A stretch of 64,000 nt of DNA from NCBI GenBank assembly GCA_902826685.1, contig CADEFT010000026.1:1-64000 (forward strand), written 5' to 3'. The position numbers and the translations under genes were made by a program. Below are positions 53,220 through 62,901 of this stretch, one piece after another. The notes under the pieces were generated by a model, which saw only the letters and a program-made list of their open reading frames with translations, did no database searches and was not told where the DNA came from. This stretch comes from an uncultured Acidobacteriota bacterium (GTDB lineage Bacteria > Acidobacteriota > Terriglobia > Bryobacterales > Bryobacteraceae). Numbering within the stretch: position 1 is the stretch's first letter; every line of letters starts with the position of its first letter.

Positions 53220-55505
53220 TTACGGCCGCGATTCCAGATCGAACGGCCACAGCGTGCCCGTCATCTTCAACCGCCGCTGGCCGCTCGAAAGATCGACCAT
53301 CAGTTTTCCATCCGCCTCGGATCGTCCCTGCCCGGTAAATGTCTCAGGCCCCGCGCTCGCTTCGAGCCCGCCCAAACGCAAGACCGGAGTCTTGAACTCG
53401 AACGCGCCCGTGACACTCTGAAACGGACCGTCCGGCAGATCCAGTCCATGCGCGGTGAAGCGGCCGACCGCTGCCGCGTTGCGAATCAGGCTCAGGCCCA
53501 CGCCGGAGGAATCCACCGTACCTTCGGCGTCGACGGTGCCGTTCTTCCAGGTAACGCCCCGCAATTCACCCGTGAGCCGGTACTCCGGTTCCGGCCGCGC
53601 CAGGGTCAGCGTCAATTCGCCTGTGCCCGCCGCCTCTCCGTTCTTCCAGGCGAGATTCGATACGGCGATCTGCGTCCCGTTCCACACCGCTCGCGCGGTC
53701 AACGATCCAAGCGGCGCAGCTCGATGCTCAAGCGACTCGATCTCGACATCGGCCGTCAACCGGCGATCCCGAAGCCATTCCGGCGCGGCCGGAGTCCGGC
53801 TCAGCGTGCGGGCGAAAAAGCTGCCCCGCCGGCTGAGCGTGGGAAGCAGCACACGCTCAATCTCGGCCAGATCGGCTTCCGCGATCCGCAGTCGCAAACG
53901 CTGCGGCTGATCGCGGTACGAAGCACGAAAAGCCACCGCGCCCAGCACGCCGTTAACGGCATCGAGAGTAACGCGATTCCCCCGGATGGCCGCCGACGCC
54001 GAGCGCAGCAGCACGGGCTCGGCCAGGCCCGCGACCGCAATCCGGGCGTTGCGCAACACCACATTACCGGACCATTCCGCCGCCGTCTCCGCCGACTGCT
54101 GGTATCGCAACACGCCGCTCCATTCGCCCTGCGCCATCGAATCGAGCAATGGGATTCCCGCCGATCCGGAAAGCTGCCGCTGGCTATCGCGCAGAAGCTC
54201 GATCGGCAATGGCTGATCCCTGGTGTTCCAGGTGAAGGCGTGACCGTCGGGGCGATAGGAGCCCTGAATTTCCACGGTCTTGCCGGCGCCCAGGTCGAGC
54301 ATGGCGGGCTTGAGCGAAAGAGCCCCCCGGTCGATCGCGAATTCCGCCGCCGTCAGCTTCGCGGAGGCGCCCGCGGCTTTCACCGAAGCTTCCGGCATCT
54401 GGACGATTCCCTGCAATCCGTGAGCCGGCGAGTACCCGAGCACGCCGTTCAGCTTTCCATCAAGCGAGACGCGCTCAGGCAGCGGCACGTTCAAATACTG
54501 CAGGATGCCCTTCACCGGCCCGAACGGCTGTTCGCGAAACTGCAGAATGGAGCCCCAAACCGGATTGTCCAGCAATGAACGGGCGCGCAGACGCAGTCGC
54601 AGCGGCGCGGGCTCGGCCTCCGAGCGCGTCTCGATGTCCAACTCGCCTTCAGGAAATCGTAGCGAGCCCTGATACCGGATGGGCCAATCGCCGCCTCCGG
54701 TATTGAGCAGGCTATACCGCTGCTGCACGTCTTCCACCCGCGCCCGGCCTTCCACCGCCAACAGCCGTAGCGGTCCGTGAATGCGCGCCCGGGAGCCGAG
54801 AAATCCACTCAAACCCGCGCCGTGGCCTTCAAGCAGCACCGCCAGATCGGATATCGCCGTTCGCTCCAGGTCGAGATTCAGATCGAGTTCGTCCGCCCGC
54901 AGAAGGCCGCGCCCCGAAAGAACGCCAAAGCCCTGTGCCAACCGGTCCGTGCGCGCCGGTTCCACGGAGAACCGGATGCCCATCTCGGGTTTCGAGGCCG
55001 GCGTGATATCGACATCGGAGTTGATGCAATACACCGTGCTCTTGGTGTCGCCGAATTTGAAGTTGATGCGCCCGCCGCGCACCTGGATTTCCGGCAGCGA
55101 TAGCACCGCCGTCGAACGCCGCAGCAGCGGCCGTATGTTCCACGTCCCCGAGGAATGCTTGACAAGATTGACGGTGGGTTCCACCAGCGTGATGCGGGAA
55201 ACTTCCCAGCGCCCGCGCAGCAGACTGGCCATCGAGATTCGCGCGTTGAGCGATGAGACGTAGGCGAACGGCTCGATGCCGATAGCCGGATCTTCGTGGA
55301 TGACCACATCGGCCAGAGAGAATCCAAATCCAGTGAAAAGGTTGAACCGGAGCTTCCCTGTGATCTCCACCTTGCGGTTGAGCGAAGATTCGATCGCGGC
55401 CTGAATGCGCGTGCGGTAATGGCCCGCCTGCAGCCATGGCAATTGCCAGGCCGCCAGAGCGATAAGGGCGGCCAGTACGGCCCCGAAGATCGCCTTGCGC
55501 TTCAC
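53220..55505 (-). CDS. AsmA-family protein
   Basis: 761 residues from the GTG at 55505, which overlaps the stop of the upstream nucleotidyltransferase by four bases (GTGA). The longer open frame is a shadow. One N-terminal membrane helix (KAIFGAVLAALIALAAWQLPWL), then 'HYRTRIQAAIESSLNRKVEI' and 'FGFSLADVVIHEDP', the typical AsmA opening, followed by a long beta-rich repeat region. AsmA/TamB/YhdP-like proteins span the periplasm and are linked to lipid transport and outer-membrane homeostasis. Placement in an operon with xdhC and mocA-like genes is not an obvious functional match. Confidence 0.85.
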   Translation of the reverse strand: MKRKAIFGAVLAALIALAAWQLPWLQAGHYRTRIQAAIESSLNRKVEITGKLRFNLFTGFGFSLADVVIHEDPAIGIEPFAYVSSLNARISMASLLRGRWEVSRITLVEPTVNLVKHSSGTWNIRPLLRRSTAVLSLPEIQVRGGRINFKFGDTKSTVYCINSDVDITPASKPEMGIRFSVEPARTDRLAQGFGVLSGRGLLRADELDLNLDLERTAISDLAVLLEGHGAGLSGFLGSRARIHGPLRLLAVEGRARVEDVQQRYSLLNTGGGDWPIRYQGSLRFPEGELDIETRSEAEPAPLRLRLRARSLLDNPVWGSILQFREQPFGPVKGILQYLNVPLPERVSLDGKLNGVLGYSPAHGLQGIVQMPEASVKAAGASAKLTAAEFAIDRGALSLKPAMLDLGAGKTVEIQGSYRPDGHAFTWNTRDQPLPIELLRDSQRQLSGSAGIPLLDSMAQGEWSGVLRYQQSAETAAEWSGNVVLRNARIAVAGLAEPVLLRSASAAIRGNRVTLDAVNGVLGAVAFRASYRDQPQRLRLRIAEADLAEIERVLLPTLSRRGSFFARTLSRTPAAPEWLRDRRLTADVEIESLEHRAAPLGSLTARAVWNGTQIAVSNLAWKNGEAAGTGELTLTLARPEPEYRLTGELRGVTWKNGTVDAEGTVDSSGVGLSLIRNAAAVGRFTAHGLDLPDGPFQSVTGAFEFKTPVLRLGGLEASAGPETFTGQGRSEADGKLMVDLSSGQRRLKMTGTLWPFDLESRP

Positions 55506-56062
55506 GGCCGCACCAGCCGTTCGTAGTCGGCGGGCGCGTCGACGTCGGTTAGTATGCCCGGGTCGGACACATCCACGTAACAGACCTCGGCCAGATGAGA
55601 GTGGATGACATCGCTCGCCTTCGTCGTACAGGCGAGAAATTCTTCGACAAGCGAGGCCGCGCAAAGCACTGGATGGCCGCGACGGCCCTCGAACCTCGGA
55701 ATGACCAGGGAAGCGTACTCCCCGGCCACGAGCACGACAGTGGATTCCCGGATCGCCGGATAGTCCACCGGCGTGAAGAAAAATCCATCGGTATGGGGGG
55801 GCAGCGCGCGCAGCCCGCATTGCAGCGAGCTCAACATCCCGAGATCCGGATTCGGATTCACCGTGAACAGCGCAGGCCGCTTCGCTCCCGCCCGGATCGC
55901 CTCGGCGTGGTGGCCCAGCACCACGATCACCGAATCGCAAAGCCTCGCGAAAAGCCCGTTCAGACGGTCGAGGAACGTCTCGCCGTCGTAGGCAAGCAAC
56001 GCCTTCGGCCGGCCCATCCGGCTGGAAGCGCCGGCGGCCAGGATGATGGCCGCGCGGCTCAC
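55502..56062 (-). CDS. MobA/MocA-like nucleotidyltransferase (molybdenum cofactor)
   Basis: 186 residues from the GTG at 56062, overlapping the XdhC stop (GTGA). The N-terminal 'AAIILAAGASSRMGRPKALL' is the NTP-transferase signature (Gly-rich loop, R, and PK). 'GMLSSLQCGL', 'FTPVDYPAI' and a 'GHPVL' segment are further family motifs. MocA-type enzymes add CMP, and MobA-type GMP, to molybdopterin; the XdhC partner favours the MocA type feeding xanthine-oxidase-family enzymes. No molybdoenzyme is encoded in the window. Confidence 0.85.
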   Translation of the reverse strand: MSRAAIILAAGASSRMGRPKALLAYDGETFLDRLNGLFARLCDSVIVVLGHHAEAIRAGAKRPALFTVNPNPDLGMLSSLQCGLRALPPHTDGFFFTPVDYPAIRESTVVLVAGEYASLVIPRFEGRRGHPVLCAASLVEEFLACTTKASDVIHSHLAEVCYVDVSDPGILTDVDAPADYERLVRP

Positions 56063-56895
56063 TTGAGGATGGTCCGCAAAGACTCGTTGAGGAAAATGGA
56101 TTTGGCCGCGCGGCGCCATTCCGAGTCCGGGTTGCGGCGCACGGCGATCATCTCGGCCACCACGCTGACGGCGATCTCTTCCGGCGTGATGGCGCCGATA
56201 TCGAGCCCCATCGGCGCATGAATCTTCTCGAACGCCGAGCGCGGAATACCTTCTTTTTCCAGTTCCCGTATGACGCCGATCGTCTTGCGCTTACTGCCGA
56301 TCATGGCGATATATTTGGCCGGGGTCGATACCGCCCAGCGCAGCACTCGCATGTCGTCTCGATGCCCGCGCGTGACAATTACCAGGTAACAGCTTTCATT
56401 GACCGGCAGCTTCGGAAAGAGCGATTCATACTCCTCGGCGTACACCTGGTCGGCTTCCGGGAAGCGGTCCCGATTGGCGAACTGCTCGCGATCGTCGGCG
56501 ATCACCGTGGCAAACCCGGCGAGCGATGCCACCTTGGAAAGCGATTTCGAAACGTGACCCGCGCCGAAGATATAAGCAAACGGCTGCGGCAGCACTGGTT
56601 CCACGAATACGTTCAGTTGGCCTCCGCAGATCAGTCCGTTGTCGTAGGCGGCGTCCTGGCCCAGGCTGAAGGTGAGGTGCTTCGGCTTTTCCGTTTCCAT
56701 CACTTCCCGGGCGGCGTTCCAGACTTCGGCTTCGACGCAGCCTCCACCCACCGTGCCCACCATGCTGCCGTCCTCGCGAACCAGCAGCTTGGCGCTTTCA
56801 TAACTCGGAATCGAGCCATTGACCTGAACGATGGTCGCAACGGCGCACTTCTGCCCGCTACGGCGCAACCGCACCAGCTCTTCGTAAACGTCCAT
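56059..56895 (-). CDS. XdhC-family molybdenum cofactor insertion protein
   Basis: 278 residues from the ATG at 56895 (a TTG at 56907 also opens the frame). N-terminal XdhC/CoxI domain (KCAVATIVQVNGSIPSYES; GTVGGGCVEAEVW) and C-terminal Rossmann-type domain (YIFGAGHVSKSLSKVASLAG; AMIGSKRKTIGVIRELEKEG). XdhC binds and sulphurates the cofactor for xanthine dehydrogenase-family enzymes. TATAAT lies at 56907-56912, 11 bases before the ATG, so the transcript may be leaderless or have a very short leader. It is the first gene of xdhC-mocA-asmA. Confidence 0.9.
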   Translation of the reverse strand: MDVYEELVRLRRSGQKCAVATIVQVNGSIPSYESAKLLVREDGSMVGTVGGGCVEAEVWNAAREVMETEKPKHLTFSLGQDAAYDNGLICGGQLNVFVEPVLPQPFAYIFGAGHVSKSLSKVASLAGFATVIADDREQFANRDRFPEADQVYAEEYESLFPKLPVNESCYLVIVTRGHRDDMRVLRWAVSTPAKYIAMIGSKRKTIGVIRELEKEGIPRSAFEKIHAPMGLDIGAITPEEIAVSVVAEMIAVRRNPDSEWRRAAKSIFLNESLRTILK

Positions 56896-56914
56896 GATCA
56901 ATCGCAATTATAAT

Positions 56915-57769
56915 TCAGCGGCGTGGACCCACGACGCCTTCGAGAGTATCGGCCGTAAGCACCTTCTTGAGCCAGCGATCCAGGTCCAGGGGCTTAGCGG
57001 CGGCGATGCGCTGATCGGCCCATTTCGGCAGGGCACCGAACTTCTCATGCAGCAGGCTGCGCAGGCTCTCCGCACGGCCCTCCGCTAGGCCCGCCGCGCG
57101 CCCTTCCTCCAGCCCTTCCCGAATGGCCTCCCGGCGCCACTTCATCAGAACGGGATTCTTGCGGATATCCAGAATGACGCTCATACGATCTATCTCCCAT
57201 TGTACTCGCCGGGGCAAGCCGCGAAGCCCGGACAAAATCACCAACTGCGCCAGCGCCCGCTCTCGCTCCGCCCCCCGCAGCCGCACGATCCGGCCCACGA
57301 TCTCCTGCAGTTTCGCATCGGCATCCCGGGCCAGAACCGCCAGGGCGTAGTCGGCCGGACAGGAACTGGCAAGCATCGCCTCGACATCCAGTTCCCGGAT
57401 ATCCGCCAGCGTGTACGCACCCGCCGTTTCCCCCAGGTTAACGCCGGACGCCATCCTCATCCTCGCCCGTCCCACATACAACACCACCTGCCGGATCTTC
57501 CGCCGCTGATACTTCTGCCCCAGCAGGAAGCAGTAAACGCCCTCCCGGTACGCCATGTTGCGATCGTTGCTGCCCTGAACCTCCAGATGCAGCAGCGATC
57601 CATCGGAGAGCAGCATCACCAGGTCCAGACGGCGCTCGATCAGCTTCGGAAACTCGACGTTCAGGAACTCGCGCACGGCCACTCCACCCGTCAGCCAATC
57701 GAGCAGTGCCGGACGGTCATGCTGCAGCATGTCTTTGAGAAGGCCGTCGTGGTTGAACCGGTCGCTCAT
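56915..57769 (-). CDS. Rpn/DUF4351-like PD-(D/E)XK nuclease family protein
   Basis: 284 residues from the ATG at 57769; the frame opens earlier but this start leads into 'MSDRFNHDGLLKDMLQHDRP', the usual beginning. The N-terminal nuclease-like core has 'LIERRLDLVMLLSDGSLLHLEVQ' as the D...ExQ motif (about 42-62). The C-terminal part has the repeated 'EGLEEGRAAGLAEGRAESL' Glu-Gly-Arg pattern common in Rpn and cyanobacterial-type DUF4351 proteins. Relatives are linked to recombination or phage defence, so this is accessory in nature. It sits between xdhC and hisD-like genes and its stop is 20 bases from the XdhC start. Confidence 0.72.
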   Translation of the reverse strand: MSDRFNHDGLLKDMLQHDRPALLDWLTGGVAVREFLNVEFPKLIERRLDLVMLLSDGSLLHLEVQGSNDRNMAYREGVYCFLLGQKYQRRKIRQVVLYVGRARMRMASGVNLGETAGAYTLADIRELDVEAMLASSCPADYALAVLARDADAKLQEIVGRIVRLRGAERERALAQLVILSGLRGLPRRVQWEIDRMSVILDIRKNPVLMKWRREAIREGLEEGRAAGLAEGRAESLRSLLHEKFGALPKWADQRIAAAKPLDLDRWLKKVLTADTLEGVVGPRR

Positions 57770-57814
57770 TGGACCAGTATCGGCTTTATGGCGCGGCGGT
57801 AAGATCGTGGTCTG

Positions 57815-59098
57815 ATGATTCGCCACCTCAAGCGGTCGCTGGCCGCCGAACAGAAAGCCGAAGCCGATTCCCAGGTCCGCCTCACCGTCGAGAGGATCCT
57901 CGCCGATATCGCCTCACGAGGCGAAGCCGCCGTGCGCGACTATTCGCGCCAGTTCGATCATTGGGACCCGCCGGCGTTCCGGCTCTCCCCTCATCACATT
58001 CAGGAATGCATCGATTCTCTGCCCAATCAGGCCATCGACGACATTCTCTTCGCCCAACAGCAGATTCGAAACTTCGCCCAGGCGCAGAAGGACGCCCTGC
58101 GCGATCTCGAAGTGGAAACGCTGCCCGGCGTCATTCTCGGACACAAGAACATCCCGGTCAACAGCATCGGCAGTTATGTTCCCGGCGGCAAGTATCCGCT
58201 GCTCGCCTCCGCCCACATGAGTATCGTGACCGCGCGCGTGGCCGGCGTGAAGCGAATCCTTTCCTGCGCCCCGCCGTTTGAAGGCAAGCCCGCGCCGGCC
58301 ATCGTCGCCGCCATGCACCTGGCCGGTGCCGGCGAGATCTACGTTCTGGGCGGTGTGCAGGCCGTCGCGGCCATGGCCCTCGGCACCGAATCGATGGAGC
58401 CCGTCGACATGCTGGTGGGGCCCGGCAATGCCTACGTCGCCGAAGCCAAGCGCCAGTTATTCGGGCGCGTTGGCATCGATCTTCTGGCCGGGCCCACCGA
58501 AACGCTCATCGTCGCCGACGATTCCTGCGACGCCGAAATGGCCGCCGTCGATCTGCTCGGCCAGGCCGAACATGGCCCCACCTCGCCCGCCATCCTGCTC
58601 ACCAATTCCTCCGCTCTCGCCCAAGCCCTTCCCGCCGAAATGGAGCGTCAACTGGCCAAGCTCCCAACCGCCCCCGTCGCCTCGGTGGCGTGGCGCGACT
58701 ACGGCGAAATCATCCTCTGCGATACCTACGAGGAAATGGCCGCCGAGGCCGACCGCATCGCCTCCGAACATGTCCAGATCCTGACGCGCGATCCCGATTT
58801 CTTCCTCTCCCGCATGACCAACTATGGAGCCTTGTTTCTCGGCCCCATGACCAACGTCTCCTACGGCGATAAAGTCATCGGAACCAATCACACCCTGCCT
58901 ACCCGCAAGGCCGCGCGCTACACCGGCGGCCTATGGGTCGGCAAGTTTCTGAAGACTTGCACCTATCAGCGCGTCACCAGCGCCGAAGCCTCCGTCAAGA
59001 TCGGCGAGTATTGTTCCCGCCTGTGCGCGCTTGAAGGATTCGCCGGCCACAAGGAACAAGCCGACCTGCGCGTACGCCGCTACCGCCGCGACGATTGA
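57815..59098 (+). CDS. HisD-family dehydrogenase, probably not histidinol dehydrogenase proper
   Basis: 427 residues, the length of HisD. Catalytic and zinc positions found by comparison: E318-H319 (SEHVQI), Q250 and H253 (GQAEHGP), H359 (GTNHTLPT) and H412 (GHKEQA). The Asp that completes the zinc site in E. coli HisD (D360, in an L-A-D-F context) appears as Gly376 in LWVGKFLKT. The '[20 protein letters not shown]' segment also differs from HisD (PNHVLPT) and resembles the paralogous alcohol dehydrogenase group that includes sulfopropanediol dehydrogenase. No other his gene is nearby, and a Tat-exported glycosidase-like gene follows 25 bases later. An NAD-dependent polyol/alcohol oxidation is a better guess than histidine synthesis. 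Confidence 0.75.
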   Translation: MIRHLKRSLAAEQKAEADSQVRLTVERILADIASRGEAAVRDYSRQFDHWDPPAFRLSPHHIQECIDSLPNQAIDDILFAQQQIRNFAQAQKDALRDLEVETLPGVILGHKNIPVNSIGSYVPGGKYPLLASAHMSIVTARVAGVKRILSCAPPFEGKPAPAIVAAMHLAGAGEIYVLGGVQAVAAMALGTESMEPVDMLVGPGNAYVAEAKRQLFGRVGIDLLAGPTETLIVADDSCDAEMAAVDLLGQAEHGPTSPAILLTNSSALAQALPAEMERQLAKLPTAPVASVAWRDYGEIILCDTYEEMAAEADRIASEHVQILTRDPDFFLSRMTNYGALFLGPMTNVSYGDKVIGTNHTLPTRKAARYTGGLWVGKFLKTCTYQRVTSAEASVKIGEYCSRLCALEGFAGHKEQADLRVRRYRRDD

Positions 59099-59123
59099 TT
59101 AAGATGGACGAGGGTTTCCGTCC

Positions 59124-61739
59124 ATGCCGTCCACTAACTTCAACCGCAGACAGTTTCTGAAGGCCGGCTCCGCCGCCGCCCTTGCCCCCGGTTCCGCCGC
59201 CGCGCCGCGGTCCCTGGCGATCGTGCTCGATTCCGCCGCCCCTCCGGCCATCCGATGGGCCGCCGGCGAGTTGAAGGCCGCGCTCGAAACAACGGGCGCC
59301 ACAGCCGTCATCTCCGGAACCCTCGCCGATGCGCCTCCGTCGAGTTTCGCCATCCTCACATCCGGCGGCCAGGCGCCTTCGGCACCCGAGTCGCTCTCCA
59401 TCGCTCCCGCCAGGCTCGATGGACGGGAAGTCCTGATGGCTTCCGGCCACGATACCCGCGGCACCGTCTATGCGCTCCTCGAACTGGCAGACCGCGCGCG
59501 TCTCGGCTCCAACCTCATGGCCGCCGCCACCGAGCGTCCGCGGAACCCGGTCCGCGCCATCTCCCGTCTTTTTTGCAGCAACGTCGAAGATCTCGGCTGG
59601 TATCACGATCGCGGCATGTGGCGCGAGTATCTGACCATGCTCGCCACCCAGCGCTTCAACCGGTTCCATCTCGCCTTCGGCATCGGTTACGATTTCTTGC
59701 GCGAAGTGACCGATGCCTACTTCCTCTTCCCCTATCCCTTCTTCCTTGGTGTCAAAGGCCATAACGTGCGCGTACCGGAGCTGCCCGATGCCGAGCGTGA
59801 CCGCAACCTCGAAACCCTTCGCTTCATCAGCGAGCAGACCGCCGCCCGCGGCATCGAATTCCAACTCGGTCTGTGGATGCATGGCTATGAATGGCTCAAC
59901 ACCACCAACGCCAACTACACCATCGCCGGAGTCACAAAGGAAAATCACGGACCCTATTGCCGCGACGCCGTGCGCGCCCTGCTGCAGGCCCTGCCGGCGG
60001 TTACTGGAGTTACATTCCGCGTCCATGGCGAAAGCGGCGTGGAAGAAGGCAGCTACGAGTTCTGGAAAACCGTGTTTGAAGGCGTCACCACCTGCGGGCG
60101 TAAAGTCGAAATCGACATGCACTCGAAGGGGATGGATCAGACCATGCTCGATCTGGCTGTAAACTCCGGCATGCCCGTCAAAGTATCCACCAAATACTGG
60201 GCGGAGCACATGGGCATGACCTACCACCAGGCCGATATCCGCGAGGAAGAGCAGCCCAAGCCCGGCCGCCAGGCGAGCGCGCTGATGAAGTTCAGCGCCG
60301 GGTCGCGCCGCTTCACACGCTACGGCTATGGCGACCTGCTGCGCGAGAACCGTAAGTGGGGCGTGCTGCATCGCATTTGGCCCGGCACACAGCGCCTCCT
60401 GCTGTGGGGCGATCCGCTGACGGCCGCCGCGCATTCCCGCGTCTTCACCATGGCGGGCAGCGACGGCGTCGATATCATGGAGCCTCTGTCGTTCAAGGGC
60501 AGGCGCGGTTCGGGCATCGCCGGCAGCCGCTGCGCCTACGCCGACCCCTCGCTCGATCCCAAGTGGGACTGGCAAAAGTACGAATACACCTACCGCGTCT
60601 GGGGCCGCCTGCTCTACAACCCCGGCGCCGATCCCGATTCCTGGCGACGCGGTCTGCGCCCATCCTTCGGCGAAGCAGCCCCCGAGGCCGAGCAGGCGCT
60701 CGCCAACTCAAGCCGCATTCTGCCCATTGTCACCACCGCGCACGGTCCTTCCGCCGCCAACAACACCTACTGGCCCGAGCTTTACTACAACCAGTCGCTC
60801 ACCGGCGAGCAGGACAACGTGTACACCGACACGCTCTCACCAAAGGTGTTCGGCAACGCGAGCCCCTTCGATCCGCAGTTGTTCTCCGTCATGAACGAAT
60901 TTGCCGATCAATTGTTGAAAGGCGAGCGGAGCGCCAGGTACTCTCCGATCGAGGTGGCGCAGTGGCTCGAAGATTACGCCGCCGCAGCCTTGAAGCATCT
61001 GGCCCAATTGGACTCCAAGGCCACCGGCAACAAGAGCCGTCCCGAGTACCGCCGCTTTGCCATCGACGTGGCGATGGAAGCCGGCATCGGCCGCTTCTTC
61101 GCCGCCAAGTTCCGCGCCGCCGTGCTCTATCGCATTCATCAACAAACCGGCAGCCGGGCCGCGCTGGAGGAATCGCTGAAGGCCTACCGCACCGCGCGCC
61201 AGGCGTGGGCCACCGCCGCCAACCGCGCCAAGGGAGTCTACAAACCCGACATCACCATCGGCGAGCGGCCTTCCCTCCGCGGCCATTGGCTCGACCGCCT
61301 TCCCGCCATCGACGCCGATATCGCCCGGCTTGAAGCGCAGCTTCCCTCCGCCAAATCCGGCGAGCCCGATGCCCGCGCCGCCGCCGCCATCAAGGAAGCG
61401 CTCGGCCGTCCCAAGCGTCCCGCGCTTGCCGTCACTCACCGGCCCGCCGCCCGTTTCGCTGCCGGCCGCCCCGTCGAGATCGAACTTTCCATCGACCGCA
61501 AGGGAGCCTCCGCGCGCCTGTTCTACCGGCACCTGACCCAGGCCGAACGGTTCCAAGTCCTGGACATGCCCGAATCCGGCAATCGCTACAAAGTCTCCAT
61601 TCCCGCCCCCTACGCCAGCGGAGAATACCCGCTGCAGTATTACTTCGAGATTCGCGATACGGCGGGCCATGCCTGGCTTTACCCCGGCCTCGGCGAACAC
61701 CTCACCAACCCGCCGTACTTCGTTCTGCGCCGCTCGTAG
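59124..61739 (+). CDS. Tat-exported glycosidase-like protein (GH20/GH67-type N-terminal domain)
   Basis: 871 residues. Twin-arginine leader ([17 protein letters not shown]). The region about 27-130 looks like the alpha/beta N-terminal domain of GH20/GH67 enzymes ([38 protein letters not shown]). A TIM-barrel-like part follows (about 140-500) with '[18 protein letters not shown]', '[20 protein letters not shown]' and '[13 protein letters not shown]'. The C-terminal third is helical with a beta domain at the end. Possible catalytic acids lie in GVEEGSYE, but this is a guess. It is encoded 25 bases after the HisD-like gene, which may use its product. Confidence 0.68.
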   Translation: MPSTNFNRRQFLKAGSAAALAPGSAAAPRSLAIVLDSAAPPAIRWAAGELKAALETTGATAVISGTLADAPPSSFAILTSGGQAPSAPESLSIAPARLDGREVLMASGHDTRGTVYALLELADRARLGSNLMAAATERPRNPVRAISRLFCSNVEDLGWYHDRGMWREYLTMLATQRFNRFHLAFGIGYDFLREVTDAYFLFPYPFFLGVKGHNVRVPELPDAERDRNLETLRFISEQTAARGIEFQLGLWMHGYEWLNTTNANYTIAGVTKENHGPYCRDAVRALLQALPAVTGVTFRVHGESGVEEGSYEFWKTVFEGVTTCGRKVEIDMHSKGMDQTMLDLAVNSGMPVKVSTKYWAEHMGMTYHQADIREEEQPKPGRQASALMKFSAGSRRFTRYGYGDLLRENRKWGVLHRIWPGTQRLLLWGDPLTAAAHSRVFTMAGSDGVDIMEPLSFKGRRGSGIAGSRCAYADPSLDPKWDWQKYEYTYRVWGRLLYNPGADPDSWRRGLRPSFGEAAPEAEQALANSSRILPIVTTAHGPSAANNTYWPELYYNQSLTGEQDNVYTDTLSPKVFGNASPFDPQLFSVMNEFADQLLKGERSARYSPIEVAQWLEDYAAAALKHLAQLDSKATGNKSRPEYRRFAIDVAMEAGIGRFFAAKFRAAVLYRIHQQTGSRAALEESLKAYRTARQAWATAANRAKGVYKPDITIGERPSLRGHWLDRLPAIDADIARLEAQLPSAKSGEPDARAAAAIKEALGRPKRPALAVTHRPAARFAAGRPVEIELSIDRKGASARLFYRHLTQAERFQVLDMPESGNRYKVSIPAPYASGEYPLQYYFEIRDTAGHAWLYPGLGEHLTNPPYFVLRRS

Positions 61740-61800
61740 GCTTTGGAAAAGTGCCTCCGGATGGCCTGTTATCATCGATAGCAGTGCCCCACGTTCGCGA

Positions 61801-62901
61801 ATGATCGTCGACCGAAAAATTGTCCGGTTCGACTCCCTGCCGCTCGATTGCGGTGTCACCTTGACGCCCGTCGATGCCGCCTACGAGTCCTACGGCGAGT
61901 TGAACTCGAAGAAGAACAACGCCATCCTGGTGTGCCACGCTTTCTCCGGCGACGCACACGCCGCCGGCCTCTCGCCCGAAACCGGAAAGCCCGGCTGGTG
62001 GGACAACATGATCGGGCCCGGCAAGGCCTTCGACACCGAAAAGTATTTCGTCATCTGCGTCAACGTCGCTGGCGGCTGCCGCGGCACCACCGGTCCTTCG
62101 TCCCTCAATCCCGCCACCGGCAAGCCTTACGCCATGGCCTTCCCCACCGTCACCGTCAGCGATATGGTGCGGCTGCAGAAAAAGCTGCTGGATCACCTGG
62201 GCATCGACCGCCTGCTGGCCGTCGCCGGTGGATCGATGGGCGGCATGCAGGTCCTCGAGTGGGCCGTGCGCTATCCCGATTGCGTGGCCTCGGCCTTTCC
62301 CATCGCCACCACCGCGCGCCATTCCGCCCAGCAGATCGCCTTCAACGAAGTGGGCCGCCAGGCCATCATGGCCGATCCCGATTGGAACGAGGGCAACTAC
62401 TACGACTTGAAGCCGCCCGCCCGCGGCCTTGCCGTCGCCCGCATGGTGGGTCACATCACCTACATGAGCGACGATTCGATGAAGGAAAAATTCGGCCGCC
62501 GCCTGCAGGGCAAGGACGGCCCGGCGTTCTTCTTCGACGACACGTTCGAGGTGGAAAGCTATCTGCGCCACCGCGGCAGCCAGTTCGTCGATCGCTTCGA
62601 CGCCAATTCCTATCTCTACATCACCAAGGCCATGGATATGTTCGATCTGGCGCAGGGTGGTTCCCTGCCCGCCGCGCTCGAAAAAGCGAAAGCCCGTTTT
62701 CTGGTCATCAGCTTCACTTCCGACTGGCTCTACCCCAGCTACCAGTCTCTTGAGATCGTCAGCGCCCTGCGCAGCCGCAACCGCGACGTGGCCTATTGCG
62801 AGTTGGCTTCCAACTACGGCCATGACGCATTCCTGGTGGAGGTGGACGAGCAGACCGAACTCGTCCGTGGATTCCTGGCCCGCGTGTTCAAGGAGATGTA
62901 A
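61801..62901 (+). CDS. metX: Homoserine O-acetyltransferase
   Basis: 366 residues from the ATG at 61801; the frame opens earlier but upstream it overlaps the glycosidase-like gene. The alpha/beta-hydrolase acyltransferase has its nucleophile S145 in GGSMGGMQ, and the Asp/His partners in '[12 protein letters not shown]' and '[11 protein letters not shown]'. Other markers are '[15 protein letters not shown]' and '[11 protein letters not shown]'. It acylates homoserine, the first step of trans-sulfuration or direct sulfhydrylation for methionine. Some MetX proteins use succinyl-CoA, which the sequence alone cannot exclude. It forms the usual metXW pair with the next gene (TAATG overlap). Confidence 0.95.
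   Translation: MIVDRKIVRFDSLPLDCGVTLTPVDAAYESYGELNSKKNNAILVCHAFSGDAHAAGLSPETGKPGWWDNMIGPGKAFDTEKYFVICVNVAGGCRGTTGPSSLNPATGKPYAMAFPTVTVSDMVRLQKKLLDHLGIDRLLAVAGGSMGGMQVLEWAVRYPDCVASAFPIATTARHSAQQIAFNEVGRQAIMADPDWNEGNYYDLKPPARGLAVARMVGHITYMSDDSMKEKFGRRLQGKDGPAFFFDDTFEVESYLRHRGSQFVDRFDANSYLYITKAMDMFDLAQGGSLPAALEKAKARFLVISFTSDWLYPSYQSLEIVSALRSRNRDVAYCELASNYGHDAFLVEVDEQTELVRGFLARVFKEM

Noticed and set aside
61740-61800. SAM riboswitch ahead of metX
   Set aside because: The gap is only 61 bases and no conserved riboswitch core or terminator stem can be built.
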